Assembly (NCBI RefSeq): GCF_000773975.1
Contig: NZ_JRUQ01000028.1
Location: 107,926-171,925 of the forward strand
Origin: Erwinia typographi
GTDB taxonomy: Bacteria > Pseudomonadota > Gammaproteobacteria > Enterobacterales > Enterobacteriaceae
Reading direction: 5' to 3'
Length of the DNA stretch: 64,000 nucleotides
Position numbers and translations under genes: made by a program. The notes beneath the pieces were generated by a model, which searched no databases, was not told the origin of the DNA, and was given only the letters and a program-made list of their open reading frames with translations. Positions 10,453 through 20,637 of the stretch are shown one piece after another. Position 1 is the stretch's first letter; every line of letters begins with the position of its first letter.

Positions 10453-11733
10453 TCAAACAATGTAATCCACCAGCGCCGGTTCCTGTTTGCACAGGCGGCG
10501 CCAGTCCACGATCGGCAAACGTATATGCAAACCTACGCTACCATCGTCTTCATTCCACTCTTTTTCTATCGCCTGAAGCTGATAAAATCGGCTACGTAGC
10601 CGCCCGGCTTCAGGCGGCAAACGTAAATCGTACTGCGCGATTTCGCCCGCCAGCCGCTCGGTCAGCGCCTGGAACAGCAGCGAAATCCCTTCCCCGGTCT
10701 GGGCGGAAACCCATACGCGGACCGGCATATTCTCTTCGTCACGATCGATGCGCGGCACAAAGCCTTCCAGCATATCGATCTTATTCATGATCTGAAGCAT
10801 TGGCACTTCGTGGGAATCTATTTCTTCCAGCACGTCGACCACGGCTGCAATATTTTCATCCACGCGTAAATCGGCGGCATCAATCACATGCAGCAGCAGC
10901 GTGGCTTCGCGCGTTTCCTGTAGCGTTGCTTTAAAAGCGGCGACCAGATCGTGCGGCAGATGGCGAATAAACCCAACGGTATCCGCCAGCACCACTTCCC
11001 CCACGTCGCTGACGTCTACCCGACGCAGCGTAGGATCCAGCGTGGCGAACAGCTGGTTGGCGACATACACATCAGCTGAGGTCAGGCGGTTAAAAAGCGT
11101 AGATTTACCGGCGTTGGTATATCCCACCAGCGAAACCGTCGGCACGTCGGCTTTACTTCTCGCCTGACGGCCCTGCTCGCGCTGTTTCGACACCCGCTCA
11201 AGACGAGAAAGGATCAGCGTAATACGGTTGCGCAGCAAGCGGCGGTCGGTTTCCAACTGCGTTTCACCCGGTCCGCGCAGACCAATCCCGCCTTTCTGAC
11301 GCTCAAGGTGCGTCCAGCCACGGACAAGACGCGTGGCAAGATGGCGAAGCTGCGCCAGCTCCACCTGTAGTTTACCTTCATGGGTACGGGCGCGCTGGGC
11401 AAAAATGTCCAGAATCAGCCCGGTACGGTCGATGACGCGGCATTCACACAGGGCTTCCAGGTTACGTTCCTGGGCCGGGCTCAGGGCGTGATCGAACAGC
11501 ACCACCGATGCCCCGCTGGCTTTTACCGCCTCTGCGATTTCAACCGCCTTTCCTTCACCGACGAAATATTTAGGGTGGGGGGATTTCCGACTGCCGGTAA
11601 CGACCCGCAGCGCTTCTACACCCGCAGAAGAGACCAGGGTTTCGAATTCCTGCAAATCTTCCATATCCCGGTCTTGGGTAAAATAGATGTGTACCAGTAC
11701 GGCCTGCTCACCGGCATCATAACGGTCAAACAA
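10453..11733 (-). CDS. hflX: Ribosome-rescue GTPase HflX
   Basis: A 426-residue GTPase of the Obg-HflX class that splits stalled 70S ribosomes, notably after heat stress. The N-terminal nucleotide-binding-like domain covers residues ~1-180, followed by a helical linker. The G domain carries G1 GYTNAGKST, G3 DTVGFIRHLP and G4 NKID. Length is the same as E. coli. It is downstream of hfq with ~210 bp between, leaving room for an internal promoter or processing site. Confidence 0.98.
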   Translation of the reverse strand: MFDRYDAGEQAVLVHIYFTQDRDMEDLQEFETLVSSAGVEALRVVTGSRKSPHPKYFVGEGKAVEIAEAVKASGASVVLFDHALSPAQERNLEALCECRVIDRTGLILDIFAQRARTHEGKLQVELAQLRHLATRLVRGWTHLERQKGGIGLRGPGETQLETDRRLLRNRITLILSRLERVSKQREQGRQARSKADVPTVSLVGYTNAGKSTLFNRLTSADVYVANQLFATLDPTLRRVDVSDVGEVVLADTVGFIRHLPHDLVAAFKATLQETREATLLLHVIDAADLRVDENIAAVVDVLEEIDSHEVPMLQIMNKIDMLEGFVPRIDRDEENMPVRVWVSAQTGEGISLLFQALTERLAGEIAQYDLRLPPEAGRLRSRFYQLQAIEKEWNEDDGSVGLHIRLPIVDWRRLCKQEPALVDYIV

Positions 11734-11942
11734 ACTTAAAACCTCTCAGAACCTTGTTAAACCTGCTACACGGATGGCCATACTGCGTGAATATCAGATT
11801 CTAAATGCGCGCTGGACCCGTATATCGTCAAGCGGCGATTATTGCGCAATCCGACCTCGCCATCCGGCGAAGAACGAATCGGGCGGATTGCCAGGACGGG
11901 GAACCCGACATAACAGGTACCCCCGCCATGGAAGAGCCGTGA

Positions 11943-12251
11943 TTACTCTGCCTCGTCACTCTCTTGCTGAGGCTGAGTAGACGCCCCCGGGTTACTGCCG
12001 TGATGATAGTTACTGCTTCCGCCACCCGCATTGTTGCTATGGTGGGAGACTGGACGGGACGGAACAACAGTAGAGATAGCGTGCTTATAAACCATCTGAC
12101 TAACCGTGTTCTTTAATAAAATCACAAATTGATCAAACGACTCGATCTGCCCCTGCAGCTTGATACCATTCACCAAATAAATCGAAACCGGAACACGTTC
12201 ACGACGCAGCGCGTTTAAGAACGGATCTTGCAATGATTGCCCCTTAGCCAT
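11943..12251 (-). CDS. hfq: RNA chaperone Hfq
   Basis: A 102-residue Sm-like hexameric protein that pairs small RNAs with mRNAs. Residues 1-66 are the Sm core (Sm1 with [16 protein letters not shown]; Sm2 with [15 protein letters not shown]), including the QSLQDPF proximal-face segment. The C-terminal tail is Ser/Asn/His/Gly rich and ends in an acidic tip (ESDEAE), as in E. coli. It is 102 bp downstream of miaA. Confidence 0.99.
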   Translation of the reverse strand: MAKGQSLQDPFLNALRRERVPVSIYLVNGIKLQGQIESFDQFVILLKNTVSQMVYKHAISTVVPSRPVSHHSNNAGGGSSNYHHGSNPGASTQPQQESDEAE

Positions 12252-12353
12252 TCTATCTTTTCCTTATATGCTTGTTGTTTACTACTTAAGAGCATGAAAG
12301 CCCTGAAATACTGCGTAAAAATTCGCGCCTGATCATGCACTGATTGTACACAA

Positions 12354-13304
12354 TCACCCAGGCTTAGCACTAAGAACCTGTAACAGGGTATCGCAAGCTG
12401 CATCGGGTTGTTCGCTATCCAGCCAGTGAACATCCTTCCAGCCGCGTAACCAAGTAATCTGCCGCTTAGCTAACTGCCGGGTCGCGCAAATTCCCCGATA
12501 AACCATGTCATCGTAATCGATTTCGCCAGCCAAAAATGACCACATCTGGCGATAACCTACACAACGAATGGAAGGCAAGTCCGTATGCAAATCACCTCGT
12601 GCGTATAACGCCCGAGCCTCCGCTTCAAACCCTGACGCTAACATCTGGTGAAAACGCAGTTCAATACGCTGATGTATGACTTCGCGATGCTGAGGCGCAA
12701 TCGCGAACTGCAGCACATCGTATGGCAGCGCTTCGCCTGAAGTTTTAGTCAGTTCTGTTAAAGTTTTACCCGAAATGAAAAAAACTTCCAGTGCTCGCGA
12801 GAGTCTCTGGGGATCATTCGGATGAATACGATTTCCAGCAACGGGATCTAACTCACATAATTGACGGTGAAGGGCATCCCACCCCCGTTCACTCGCCTGC
12901 TGCTCAATACGCTGACGCACTTCAGGATCCGCCGGGGGCAACGGCGACAATCCTTCCAGCAAAGCCTTGTAATAGAGCATGGTGCCACCAACAAGCAACG
13001 GAATACGACCGCTTTCGGTAATCTCCGCCATTTCTGCCAGCGCATCCCGACGAAACTCCGCAGCGGAATAGGTTTCTGCAGGATCGCGGATGTTCAGCAA
13101 GCGATGGGGCGCCAATGCCAGCTCCTCAGCGGAAGGTTTGGCCGTGCCAATATCCATACCGCGATAGATGAGGGCGGAATCGACGCTTATCAACTCAACC
13201 GGTAGCTGCTGACGTAAAGCCATCGCCAGCGCAGTCTTACCGGAGGCCGTTGGCCCCATCAAAAAAATTGCCTTTGGCCGGCCAGCCTTGGATGTCTCAC
13301 TCAT
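12354..13304 (-). CDS. miaA: tRNA dimethylallyltransferase MiaA
   Basis: A 316-residue enzyme that adds the isopentenyl group to A37 of tRNAs reading UNN codons. It has the P-loop [11 protein letters not shown] near residue 17, the [17 protein letters not shown] segment that binds the substrates, and the [13 protein letters not shown] helix near the C-terminus. Its first 8 bp overlap the end of mutL, so translation of the two is coupled. The miaA-hfq-hflX order is the E. coli order. Confidence 0.98.
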   Translation of the reverse strand: MSETSKAGRPKAIFLMGPTASGKTALAMALRQQLPVELISVDSALIYRGMDIGTAKPSAEELALAPHRLLNIRDPAETYSAAEFRRDALAEMAEITESGRIPLLVGGTMLYYKALLEGLSPLPPADPEVRQRIEQQASERGWDALHRQLCELDPVAGNRIHPNDPQRLSRALEVFFISGKTLTELTKTSGEALPYDVLQFAIAPQHREVIHQRIELRFHQMLASGFEAEARALYARGDLHTDLPSIRCVGYRQMWSFLAGEIDYDDMVYRGICATRQLAKRQITWLRGWKDVHWLDSEQPDAACDTLLQVLSAKPG

Positions 13305-15231
13305 GCTTCAGGGCGTTCATCGCCTGTTCAATATCGATGTGCTGTAAAAATCCAGAAGGCGGCGATTTCAGTAGCTGCGGGCAAAGTCTTTCGACTTCAG
13401 CCAGCAATGCAATCGCCTGCGAGTGATTCCAGTGCGGATGGTCAGCTAGCGAATGGCGCGCTAACCATTGCGCTACCTGCGTTGCGGACACATCCTGCTG
13501 CCGGGCGAGATAGCCTAACAGTTCTGGAATCAAGTTTTGTAAATTTTGTTGGCGTAATGGTAAAGGTACAGCGCGGAGCGTCACATGATGCGCATCCGCA
13601 TGGAGTTCAATCCCCATCTGAATCAGCAGGCTACCGTGGCGGCCAAGGGCTTCGCGCTCTGCCTTGTCCAACTTAAGCCGAACGGGGATCAGCAGCGGCT
13701 GCGGTTTCAGCCCTTCGTCGCCCGGCGCAAGCTGAGCCTGCTTCAACCAGCGCTCGGCGACCGGCAGATGAATCAGCGCCAGCCGCTCTTTCGCTTCGAC
13801 CAGCGCAAAATTGCCATGCATCACGGTCAGCACCCGGCCAAAACTCTGGCTGTGGCCGCTGAGCGGTATTTCTGCGGCGCGTTCGCTAACGGGAGACGGC
13901 TCCCTGGCGCGCAAAGGTTCCGCCGTGCTCAGGAGTTGCTGATAGGCCCGCCCCTCTTTTGGCTGATAAACAGGCTCCTGTCGCTGCCAGTTGGCCGGGG
14001 CAGCACCGCCTGAAGCTCCCGCCCCGGAGCGGGAAGCTGGCGTTGAGCGCGCCGTGCTCCCTGACCAGGACTCGCGGACCGTCCCTTCGCCAGCGCCGCT
14101 CGCGGAGTCTGGTTCGGAGGCGACATCGCTGCTTTTGGCCGGTGCCGGAACGGAAAAATGGTTGCCGCCAGCGGCCTGGCGGTTCTCAGGCTGCCAGCGT
14201 TCAGCAGGCTCGACGTCCGGCAGCGTTTCCGCTCCCGCCTCTTGCAGCACGCTGACCACTCCCTGATAGATAAAGTCGTGCACCAGCCTTGACTGGTGAA
14301 AACGCACTTCATGCTTGGCAGGATGAACGTTAACGTCAACCTGATGCGGGTCGATCTCCAGGTAAAGCACGTAGGCGGGCTGATGATCGTTGCCAAGTTT
14401 GTCCTGATAAGCCTGACGGATAGCGTGATTAATTAGCCGATCGCGCATCATGCGGCCGTTCACATAGCAATATTGCAGGTCAGTTATCGCCTTCGATCCG
14501 ACAGGATCGGCCACCCAGCCCCGCAGGCTGAGATCGCCATGCTGCCACTCAATAGCCAGCGCATGACTGAGGAAAGCCGTGCCGCAGATAGCACCCATAC
14601 GGCGTTCGCGCTGGCTGCTTTCGCTGACGCCGCGATACTGACGGACCAGCTTGCCGTTATGGGTCAGCGAAAACGCCACGTCAAATCTCGCCAGCGCAAT
14701 GCGTCGGACGATTTCGTCTATATGGGTGAATTCGGTTTTTTCAGTGCGCATAAACTTGCGCCTGGCTGGCGTGTTGTAAAACAGGTCCAGCACCTCCAGC
14801 GTGGTGCCGACAGGATGAGCGGCTGGCTTGAGCGTCACCGCCATCTCTCGCCCTTCCGCATAAGCCTGCCACGCTTCCGCCTGCTCTGCGGTACGTGAAG
14901 TCAGCGTCAGTCGGGAAACCGAGCTGATACTGGCCAGCGCTTCGCCGCGAAAGCCGAGGCTGACAATGGCTTCAAGATCGTCCAGCGAGGCAATTTTGCT
15001 GGTAGCGTGGCGCGCCAGCGCCATCGACAGTTCGTCTTTGCCAATGCCGCTACCGTTATCACGGATGCGGATCAGCTTCGCGCCGCCCTTATCAATTTCA
15101 ATATCAATGCGGGTAGCCCCGGCGTCCAGACTATTTTCAACCAGCTCCTTCACTACCGACGCTGGCCGCTCCACCACTTCACCAGCGGCTATCTGGTTAG
15201 CAAGCTGAGGAGGCAACACCTGAATCGGCAT
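13297..15231 (-). CDS. mutL: DNA mismatch repair protein MutL
   Basis: A 644-residue GHKL ATPase that links MutS mismatch recognition to MutH and UvrD. The ATP-binding motifs are complete: ENSLDAGAT (motif I), IRDNGSGI (motif II) and [17 protein letters not shown] (motif III). Residues ~335-440 are a Pro/Ser/Ala-rich linker, and the C-terminal ~190 residues form the dimerisation domain. I do not see the DQHA metal motif of endonuclease-active MutL, consistent with the MutH-dependent type. It lies 17 bp after amiB. Confidence 0.98.
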   Translation of the reverse strand: MPIQVLPPQLANQIAAGEVVERPASVVKELVENSLDAGATRIDIEIDKGGAKLIRIRDNGSGIGKDELSMALARHATSKIASLDDLEAIVSLGFRGEALASISSVSRLTLTSRTAEQAEAWQAYAEGREMAVTLKPAAHPVGTTLEVLDLFYNTPARRKFMRTEKTEFTHIDEIVRRIALARFDVAFSLTHNGKLVRQYRGVSESSQRERRMGAICGTAFLSHALAIEWQHGDLSLRGWVADPVGSKAITDLQYCYVNGRMMRDRLINHAIRQAYQDKLGNDHQPAYVLYLEIDPHQVDVNVHPAKHEVRFHQSRLVHDFIYQGVVSVLQEAGAETLPDVEPAERWQPENRQAAGGNHFSVPAPAKSSDVASEPDSASGAGEGTVRESWSGSTARSTPASRSGAGASGGAAPANWQRQEPVYQPKEGRAYQQLLSTAEPLRAREPSPVSERAAEIPLSGHSQSFGRVLTVMHGNFALVEAKERLALIHLPVAERWLKQAQLAPGDEGLKPQPLLIPVRLKLDKAEREALGRHGSLLIQMGIELHADAHHVTLRAVPLPLRQQNLQNLIPELLGYLARQQDVSATQVAQWLARHSLADHPHWNHSQAIALLAEVERLCPQLLKSPPSGFLQHIDIEQAMNALKHE

Positions 15232-15248
15232 AGAAATTCCTTGTTTGG

Positions 15249-16922
15249 TTACGATGCGGGGATCGTTAACGTCTGACCCAGCATGACATTTTGCGATTTC
15301 ATTTTATTGGCCTGCTGAATGGCTTTGGCGCTGACGCCATACTGAGCGGCAATCGCCGTCAGCGAATCGCCGCGCACAACCTTATGGCGAACGGGCTTAG
15401 CCACTTTCGCCGGGCTGGCGCTGGCGGCCTGGCGGCCAGCGGGCACCTTCAGCCGCTGCCCGACCCACACCACGTCTTTGTTCAGCGTATTCAGCGAGCG
15501 TAGCGTCGCCATGCTCACGCCATACTGGGCGGCAATCCCGGAGAGCGTCTCTCCCCGTTTTACCACATGACGCTGGGTAGCCCCAGTATATTGGGTGGCC
15601 TCAGGGGCTGGATTAGGTTCTACGTTAACCGCCGCTGCGGACTGCAATGGGCGGTTTTCCTCCTTTGGGATGGATTGCAGCGGGTGCGCCAGGAAGTAGT
15701 TGCGGAGCCCTTTATAAATCGACTCGGCAATCTTCTGCTGGTAAGCGCTACTGCCAAGCAGTCGCTCCTCCGAAGGATTACTGATAAAGCCGGTTTCCAC
15801 CAGCAGGGAAGGAATATCCGGCGAGCGCAGTACGCCCAGGCTGGCATGTTCCGGTCGGCGCTTGTGCAGGGCGCCTACGCGCTGAAGCTGAGCGATAACC
15901 TTCACCGCGACATCATAGCCTACGCGCTGCGAGTGGCCGAACTGCAGGTCCAGCACCGCCTGGCTGAGGTAAGGATCGGCCTGACTGTTGGCCAGCAGAT
16001 CGCCAGCACCGCCCAGCAGCTCTGACTGCTTCTCGTGCTGCTCCAGCCAGCCGGCCATTTCGCTGTTGGCCCGACGGTTAGACAGCACCCAGACAGACGC
16101 GCCAGAAGCACTGCGGTTTGGCGCGGCATCGGCGTGAATAGAGACCAGCACGTTGGCATTCTGCTTACGCGCCACGTCAGAACGCCCCATCACGGAGATA
16201 AAGTAGTCGCCGTCGCGGGTCATCACGCCTTTGAACATCGGATCGTCATTCAACAACAGCTTGAGCTTGCGGGCGATGGAGATGGTGACATTCTTCTCTT
16301 TCAGGCCGCCAGCGCCAATCGCGCCGGGGTCCTGGCCGCCGTGTCCGGCATCGATCGCCACAATCACCGCATCATTGACTGACCGCGGCGCTTTGCCTGG
16401 CGAGGCAACCTGATTACCGCTGCTAACGCTCGTTACCGGGTTGCCTTTGAAAGGATTTTCGCTCGGAGAAGAAGGTGCGCGACGCGCGACGCTGCTCACT
16501 GCCGCTGGCCGACTGGAGGACGCATTCGCCGGCCTGCTGCCATTAATGGTAAACACCACGTTATAGCTGTTGCCGTTGCGCTGCGTAACCGCTCGGGTTT
16601 TGCCCGGCTGGGTGAGTTCAAACACCAGGCGAATGCTTTGCTTGTCTTTCGGCGTGCTGGAGCGGATACGCTTGACGATATTCTCCCCGCTAAACGTGAG
16701 CGGCAGCCCCTGGACCACGCCACTTTGGCGAATATCCAGCACCACGCGGTCGGGATTACGCAGCGGGAAAAAACCATAAACCGGCTGCCCGCTAAAACTC
16801 AGGGTTACCGTAGCCTTGTCATCACCGTTTGAGACTTTAATGTCGGATAAATTGGCAGCGAGCGTGCTAAACGTGGTCAGTAAAAGTGCCAGTATCAAAC
16901 CAAACTTCATGCGCAATCTCAT
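15249..16922 (-). CDS. amiB: N-acetylmuramoyl-L-alanine amidase AmiB with two LysM repeats
   Basis: A 557-residue periplasmic zinc amidase that splits septal peptidoglycan and is activated by EnvC. In order: signal peptide (~1-25), AMIN domain (~28-130), Ser/Pro linker, Amidase_3 domain ([14 protein letters not shown] with the zinc His; [13 protein letters not shown] with the catalytic Glu), then two LysM repeats of ~44 residues ([19 protein letters not shown] and [19 protein letters not shown]). E. coli AmiB is ~445 residues with a single LysM as I recall, so this one has an extra repeat and longer linkers. I start at the ATG at 16922: it overlaps the tsaE stop as ATGA and has AAGGG six bases upstream. 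Confidence 0.96.
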   Translation of the reverse strand: MRLRMKFGLILALLLTTFSTLAANLSDIKVSNGDDKATVTLSFSGQPVYGFFPLRNPDRVVLDIRQSGVVQGLPLTFSGENIVKRIRSSTPKDKQSIRLVFELTQPGKTRAVTQRNGNSYNVVFTINGSRPANASSSRPAAVSSVARRAPSSPSENPFKGNPVTSVSSGNQVASPGKAPRSVNDAVIVAIDAGHGGQDPGAIGAGGLKEKNVTISIARKLKLLLNDDPMFKGVMTRDGDYFISVMGRSDVARKQNANVLVSIHADAAPNRSASGASVWVLSNRRANSEMAGWLEQHEKQSELLGGAGDLLANSQADPYLSQAVLDLQFGHSQRVGYDVAVKVIAQLQRVGALHKRRPEHASLGVLRSPDIPSLLVETGFISNPSEERLLGSSAYQQKIAESIYKGLRNYFLAHPLQSIPKEENRPLQSAAAVNVEPNPAPEATQYTGATQRHVVKRGETLSGIAAQYGVSMATLRSLNTLNKDVVWVGQRLKVPAGRQAASASPAKVAKPVRHKVVRGDSLTAIAAQYGVSAKAIQQANKMKSQNVMLGQTLTIPAS

Positions 16923-17395
16923 GAACAACCCTTTTCCATAGCAACATGCTGAATCATGACGTCTCCCGCCGCTGAGCAGGCTTTTATCTCCGCCTGGCGT
17001 CCCGTCCCCTGATAGCTCAAATGCAGTTCAATATCCGGCACCGGCAGGAAGCCCGCTCCCTGCTGCGGCCATTCGACCAGGCACAGGCTGTCCCCACCGA
17101 AATAGTCACGGATGCCCATAAATTCAAGCTCTTCAGGATCGGCCAGCCGGTAGAGGTCGAAGTGATAGACCTGACGGTCCGGCAGAAGATAAGGCTCGAC
17201 CAGCGTGTAGGTGGGGCTTTTAACATTGCCCTGATGCCCCAGCGCCTGGAGAAAGCCCCGGCTAAAGGTGGTTTTCCCCGCGCCGAGGTCACCATACAGG
17301 TAGATCGTGGCCGCACCGCAACAGGCGCGGGCCAGACTGGCTCCTAATGCGAGGGTTGCTGCCTCGTCAGACAATGCGATTACACAGGTCTTCAT
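16919..17395 (-). CDS. tsaE: tRNA threonylcarbamoyladenosine ATPase subunit TsaE
   Basis: A 158-residue P-loop ATPase that works with TsaB and TsaD to make t6A37 in ANN-decoding tRNAs. The Walker A motif [13 protein letters not shown] and the blocks [12 protein letters not shown] and HFDLYRL match E. coli almost exactly. It overlaps nnr by 4 bp upstream and amiB by 4 bp downstream, a tightly coupled nnr-tsaE-amiB run. Confidence 0.98.
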   Translation of the reverse strand: MKTCVIALSDEAATLALGASLARACCGAATIYLYGDLGAGKTTFSRGFLQALGHQGNVKSPTYTLVEPYLLPDRQVYHFDLYRLADPEELEFMGIRDYFGGDSLCLVEWPQQGAGFLPVPDIELHLSYQGTGRQAEIKACSAAGDVMIQHVAMEKGCS

Positions 17396-18915
17396 TCTTT
17401 TTTATTCAGGATCTCTGGATTAACAAAAAGATAGAGCTTGGAAAATAGATCGGTCGCCAGCATCCCTCGCGTGCCGCAGCGCGCTGAAACGGCCTCAGCC
17501 GCCGCGCCGTGCGCAACGCAGCCTGCGCAGGCCGCATCGAACGGCGAGAGCTTTTGCCCCAGCAAACTGCCGATAATTCCTGACAGCACATCGCCCATCC
17601 CGCCCGAAGCCATGCCCGCGTTGCCCACATCGGCAAACGCCATCTCTCCGGCTTCGCTGGCGATAAGGGTTCCGGCCCCTTTCAGCACCACCACGCCACC
17701 ATAGCGTTTCGCCAACTCTTTCGCTGCATGTAAGCGATCGCTCTCAATATCGCTGGTCTTACTGTTTAGCAGGCGCGCCGCTTCGCCGGGGTGAGGCGTA
17801 ATAATCCGATTTTGACGTTTATCGGGTCTGATTGCCAGCAGGTTAAGCGCATCGGCGTCCCAAAGCATCGGTTTCTGAGAATTTTCTACCTTTTGTAACG
17901 CTTTTTTCCCCCATTCGCCCTGTCCCAGTCCAGGGCCGACAACGATGACATCAGCCCACTCTAGCGCCTTATCGAGCGCAGCACCGCTCAGCTCCTCGAC
18001 CATCAGCTCCGGCCTGGCGGTTAGCAGCGGAGTAATATTGTGCTTGTGAGTGAGCACTCGCACTAATCCAGCACCAGCCCGCAGCGCCGCTTCTCCCGTC
18101 ATGCGTATCGCCCCGGCCGTGCCGTGATCGCCGCCGATAATAACCAGCTTACCATGATCCCCTTTGTGCGACGTGGGCCTGCGTGGCTTCAGCCAGTGGC
18201 TCAGCGTCGAAGCATCATAACGCGCCATCGGAGCAACCTGCCCGGCAAGCCAGGGGTCCAGGCTGAGCGCGTGGAAATGCAGTTGCCCGGTAACGTCGCG
18301 CGCCTTGCCGGTCAGCAGCCCCGGTTTCAATGCGATAAATGTCAGGGTATGAGCCGCTGAGATAACGGCGCCAGGCGTGGTGCCGTTAGCAGCCACTAAC
18401 CCAGAAGGAATATCCACGGCAAATATCTCTGCCGGATGCGCATTCGCCTGCGCAATCAGTTGGTCGTAAGGGGCTTTTGGCGATTTGTTCAGCCCTGTCC
18501 CCAGCAACGCATCCACTATCACCTCGACCTTTTCAGGCCAGGCCATGGCTGGATCGTGGATCACTCCGCCGGCGGCGAGCCACGCTTCACGCGCCTGCTC
18601 CGCTTCCTCAGGTAACAACTTGCTGCCCTCACAAGCGATTACCGTCACCGTCAGACCCGCAGACTGCGCCAGCCGCGCCACGATAAATCCATCACCGCCG
18701 TTATTGCCGTGCCCGCACAGGATCAGCCAGTGCTGGCTATCAGGCCATAGCGCACGAAGGCTGGCAAAGGCCGCTTCGCCCGCGCGCTGCATCAGCTCAA
18801 ACAGCGTCAGCCCCAGCGCATCAGCCCCTTCGCGCTCAAGCTGAGCCATCGCTTCTACAGGCCAGACAGAATAGGGTAAACTGGTAGAGTTACTCAGTTT
18901 ATTCAGGTTAGTCAT
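17392..18915 (-). CDS. nnr: Bifunctional NAD(P)HX epimerase / dehydratase Nnr
   Basis: A 507-residue metabolite-repair enzyme. The N-terminal ~210 residues are the YjeF_N epimerase (motif [19 protein letters not shown]) that interconverts R- and S-NAD(P)HX. The rest is the ADP-dependent dehydratase, a ribokinase-like fold with [30 protein letters not shown] and [16 protein letters not shown]. Its start codon overlaps that of divergent queG by two bases, and its stop overlaps tsaE by four. Confidence 0.98.
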   Translation of the reverse strand: MTNLNKLSNSTSLPYSVWPVEAMAQLEREGADALGLTLFELMQRAGEAAFASLRALWPDSQHWLILCGHGNNGGDGFIVARLAQSAGLTVTVIACEGSKLLPEEAEQAREAWLAAGGVIHDPAMAWPEKVEVIVDALLGTGLNKSPKAPYDQLIAQANAHPAEIFAVDIPSGLVAANGTTPGAVISAAHTLTFIALKPGLLTGKARDVTGQLHFHALSLDPWLAGQVAPMARYDASTLSHWLKPRRPTSHKGDHGKLVIIGGDHGTAGAIRMTGEAALRAGAGLVRVLTHKHNITPLLTARPELMVEELSGAALDKALEWADVIVVGPGLGQGEWGKKALQKVENSQKPMLWDADALNLLAIRPDKRQNRIITPHPGEAARLLNSKTSDIESDRLHAAKELAKRYGGVVVLKGAGTLIASEAGEMAFADVGNAGMASGGMGDVLSGIIGSLLGQKLSPFDAACAGCVAHGAAAEAVSARCGTRGMLATDLFSKLYLFVNPEILNKKE

Positions 18916-20050
18916 GTCGCTTCCTCTCGATCTCCATCAGCTCGCCCTCGATATTAAAAAGTGGGGGCAGGATCTCGGCTTTCAGCAGGTGGGTATCAGT
19001 GATACCGATTTGAGCCTGGAAGAGCCGCGCCTACAGGCCTGGCTGGACAACCAATACCACGGCGAGATGGCGTGGATGGCTCGCCACGGCATGATGCGCG
19101 CCCGCCCCCATGAACTGCTGCCCGGCACGCTGCGGGTGATCAGCGTCCGGATGAATTACCTGCCTGCCAAAGCCGCCTTTGCCAGTACTTTAAAAAATCC
19201 CCAGTTGGGCTACGTCAGCCGCTATGCTCTGGGCCGTGATTATCACAAAGTATTACGCAATCGCTTGAAAAAGCTCGGAGAGACTATCCGCGAGCGCTGT
19301 TCTGAAGCGCAGTTTCGCCCCTTTGTCGACTCTGCGCCGGTGCTGGAAAGGCCGCTGGCGGTAAAAGCCGGGCTGGGCTGGACCGGCAAGCATTCGCTGG
19401 TTCTCAACCAGCAAGCGGGCTCGTGGTTTTTCCTCGGCGAACTGCTTATCGACCTGCCGCTTCCGGTCGATACGCCGCAGGATGAGCAATGCGGCCGCTG
19501 CGTTGCCTGCCTGACGATCTGCCCCACCAACGCCATTGTTGAACCCTATAAGGTCGACGCCAGGCGCTGCATTTCCTACCTGACCATCGAGTTGGAGGGC
19601 GTAATTCCGGAAGAGTTCAGGCCGCTGATTGGTAACAGGATCTATGGCTGCGATGACTGCCAGCTGATTTGCCCATGGAATCGTTATAGCCAGTTGACCG
19701 ATGAGGACGATTTTAGCCCGCGAGCGGTGCTGCACGCGCCGCCGCTCACCGAGCTGTTTGCCTGGGATGAGGCCAAATTTTTACGCGTGACTGAAGGCTC
19801 AGCCATCCGGCGAATTGGCCATCTCCGCTGGCTGCGCAACGTGGCGGTGGCGATAGGCAATGCTCCGTGGTCTGCCGAAAACGTCGCGGTACTCGAAGCC
19901 CGCAGAGGGGAGAATGAGATGCTGGACGAGCATATCGTCTGGGCACTGGCGCGTCAGCTGGCAAGACGCAGCGAACATGCTATTGAAATGCAGGGACAGC
20001 AGAAACGGCTGGTGAGAGCTGTAGAAAAAGGGTTACCTCGTGATGCATAA
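18914..20050 (+). CDS. queG: Epoxyqueuosine reductase QueG
   Basis: A 378-residue cobalamin-dependent enzyme that makes the last step to queuosine in tRNA. It shows two [4Fe-4S] motifs: CGRCVACLTICP near residue 194 and CDDCQLICPWN near 252. The HPVD-like region and the C-terminal HEAT-like helices (EHIVWALARQLARR) are also visible. It is divergent from nnr with overlapping start codons. The datA-like region and the glycine tRNA lie downstream, as in E. coli. Confidence 0.97.
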   Translation: MSLPLDLHQLALDIKKWGQDLGFQQVGISDTDLSLEEPRLQAWLDNQYHGEMAWMARHGMMRARPHELLPGTLRVISVRMNYLPAKAAFASTLKNPQLGYVSRYALGRDYHKVLRNRLKKLGETIRERCSEAQFRPFVDSAPVLERPLAVKAGLGWTGKHSLVLNQQAGSWFFLGELLIDLPLPVDTPQDEQCGRCVACLTICPTNAIVEPYKVDARRCISYLTIELEGVIPEEFRPLIGNRIYGCDDCQLICPWNRYSQLTDEDDFSPRAVLHAPPLTELFAWDEAKFLRVTEGSAIRRIGHLRWLRNVAVAIGNAPWSAENVAVLEARRGENEMLDEHIVWALARQLARRSEHAIEMQGQQKRLVRAVEKGLPRDA

Positions 20051-20084
20051 ATGAACAACCAACGATTATTTCCAGCGGCTGAGG

Positions 20085-20333
20085 TTTTCCACATGGTGTG
20101 GATAAAAATAAAAAGTTGTTGTCATTCAATTGTCACAGAAAGCACAAGCGATCCAGATAACATTTTGAAATATTCACATTTGAAATAAAAACAGAAGGTT
20201 ACACTGCTTATTAACACATCTTTTCTGAGGTTAATAACGCAATGCAAAAGATCAACCTGTGGATAACTCTGTTAAAGAATTTTCGGGAATGCCGATAATA
20301 AGCGAAGCACAGTCGGTTTATCGCTGTGGATAA
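20085..20333. other. datA: Cluster of DnaA boxes, probable datA locus
   Basis: Four DnaA boxes lie within 249 bp. Three are perfect matches to TTATCCACA, read on the minus strand as TGTGGATAA at 20097-20105, 20258-20266 and 20325-20333. The fourth, TTTTCCACA, is at 20085-20093 and faces the first perfect box across 3 bp. In E. coli the DnaA-titrating, DnaA-ATP-hydrolysing locus datA lies, as I recall, between queG and the glyVXY tRNA genes, which is exactly this position. I found no convincing IHF site by eye. It is not oriC: none of the flanking genes (queG, tRNA-Gly) is an oriC neighbour and I see no AT-rich 13-mers. Confidence 0.75.
20242..20298 (+). CDS. Candidate 18-residue small protein inside the datA-like region
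   Basis: The frame from the ATG at 20242 to TAA at 20298 encodes 18 residues (MQKINLWITLLKNFRECR). A GAGG at 20227-20230 is rather far from the start. E. coli has an annotated small gene (yjeV, ~17 residues) in this area, but I cannot recall its sequence well enough to claim homology. The frame contains one of the DnaA boxes, so conservation could reflect that site and not coding. Confidence 0.3.
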   Translation: MQKINLWITLLKNFRECR

Positions 20334-20363
20334 ATCGTCTGGGAAAGGAGATAAATGATAATC

Positions 20364-20439
<76 letters not shown>

Positions 20440-20523
20440 ATACAATCTGAACAGTAAGAAAAACTGCCGTTGATGATAAAAACGACGCTTTCTTCTAACT
20501 TACTGATTTTAAACAATCTCTTC

Positions 20524-20541
20524 ATTCCGTTTTGCGGAATG
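20524..20541. other. Hairpin downstream of the secretion operon
   Basis: An inverted repeat (CATTCCG / CGGAATG, 5-nt loop) lies between the pilotin gene and the isolated tRNA-Gly. On the minus strand it could end the secretion-operon transcript; the following tail (AAGAGATTGTTT) is only weakly U-rich. The rest of 20440-20637 holds a 25-codon frame (listed) and nothing else I can recognise. Confidence 0.4.
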
Positions 20542-20550
20542 GAGGAGATT

Positions 20551-20628
20551 ATGAAGGTTATACCCGGGGATGACAAGATATTTTTACCCTCAGCGGGAAG
20601 CGCGATGAAGCATTGGATTAGTAAATAA
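20551..20628 (+). CDS. Candidate 25-residue small ORF with a very strong ribosome-binding site
   Basis: ATG at 20551 is preceded by GGAGGAG at 20541-20547, near-ideal spacing. The frame encodes 25 residues and stops at TAA 20628. I do not recognise the peptide. It lies at the end of the island next to the isolated tRNA-Gly and could be the start of a decayed gene, a leader peptide, or chance. Confidence 0.25.
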   Translation: MKVIPGDDKIFLPSAGSAMKHWISK

Positions 20629-20637
20629 GCAGATCGC

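Noticed and set aside
20085..20333. Possible replication origin because of clustered DnaA boxes
   Set aside because: No 13-mer unwinding repeats and no oriC neighbours (mnmG, mioC, dnaA, dnaN); the position fits datA.
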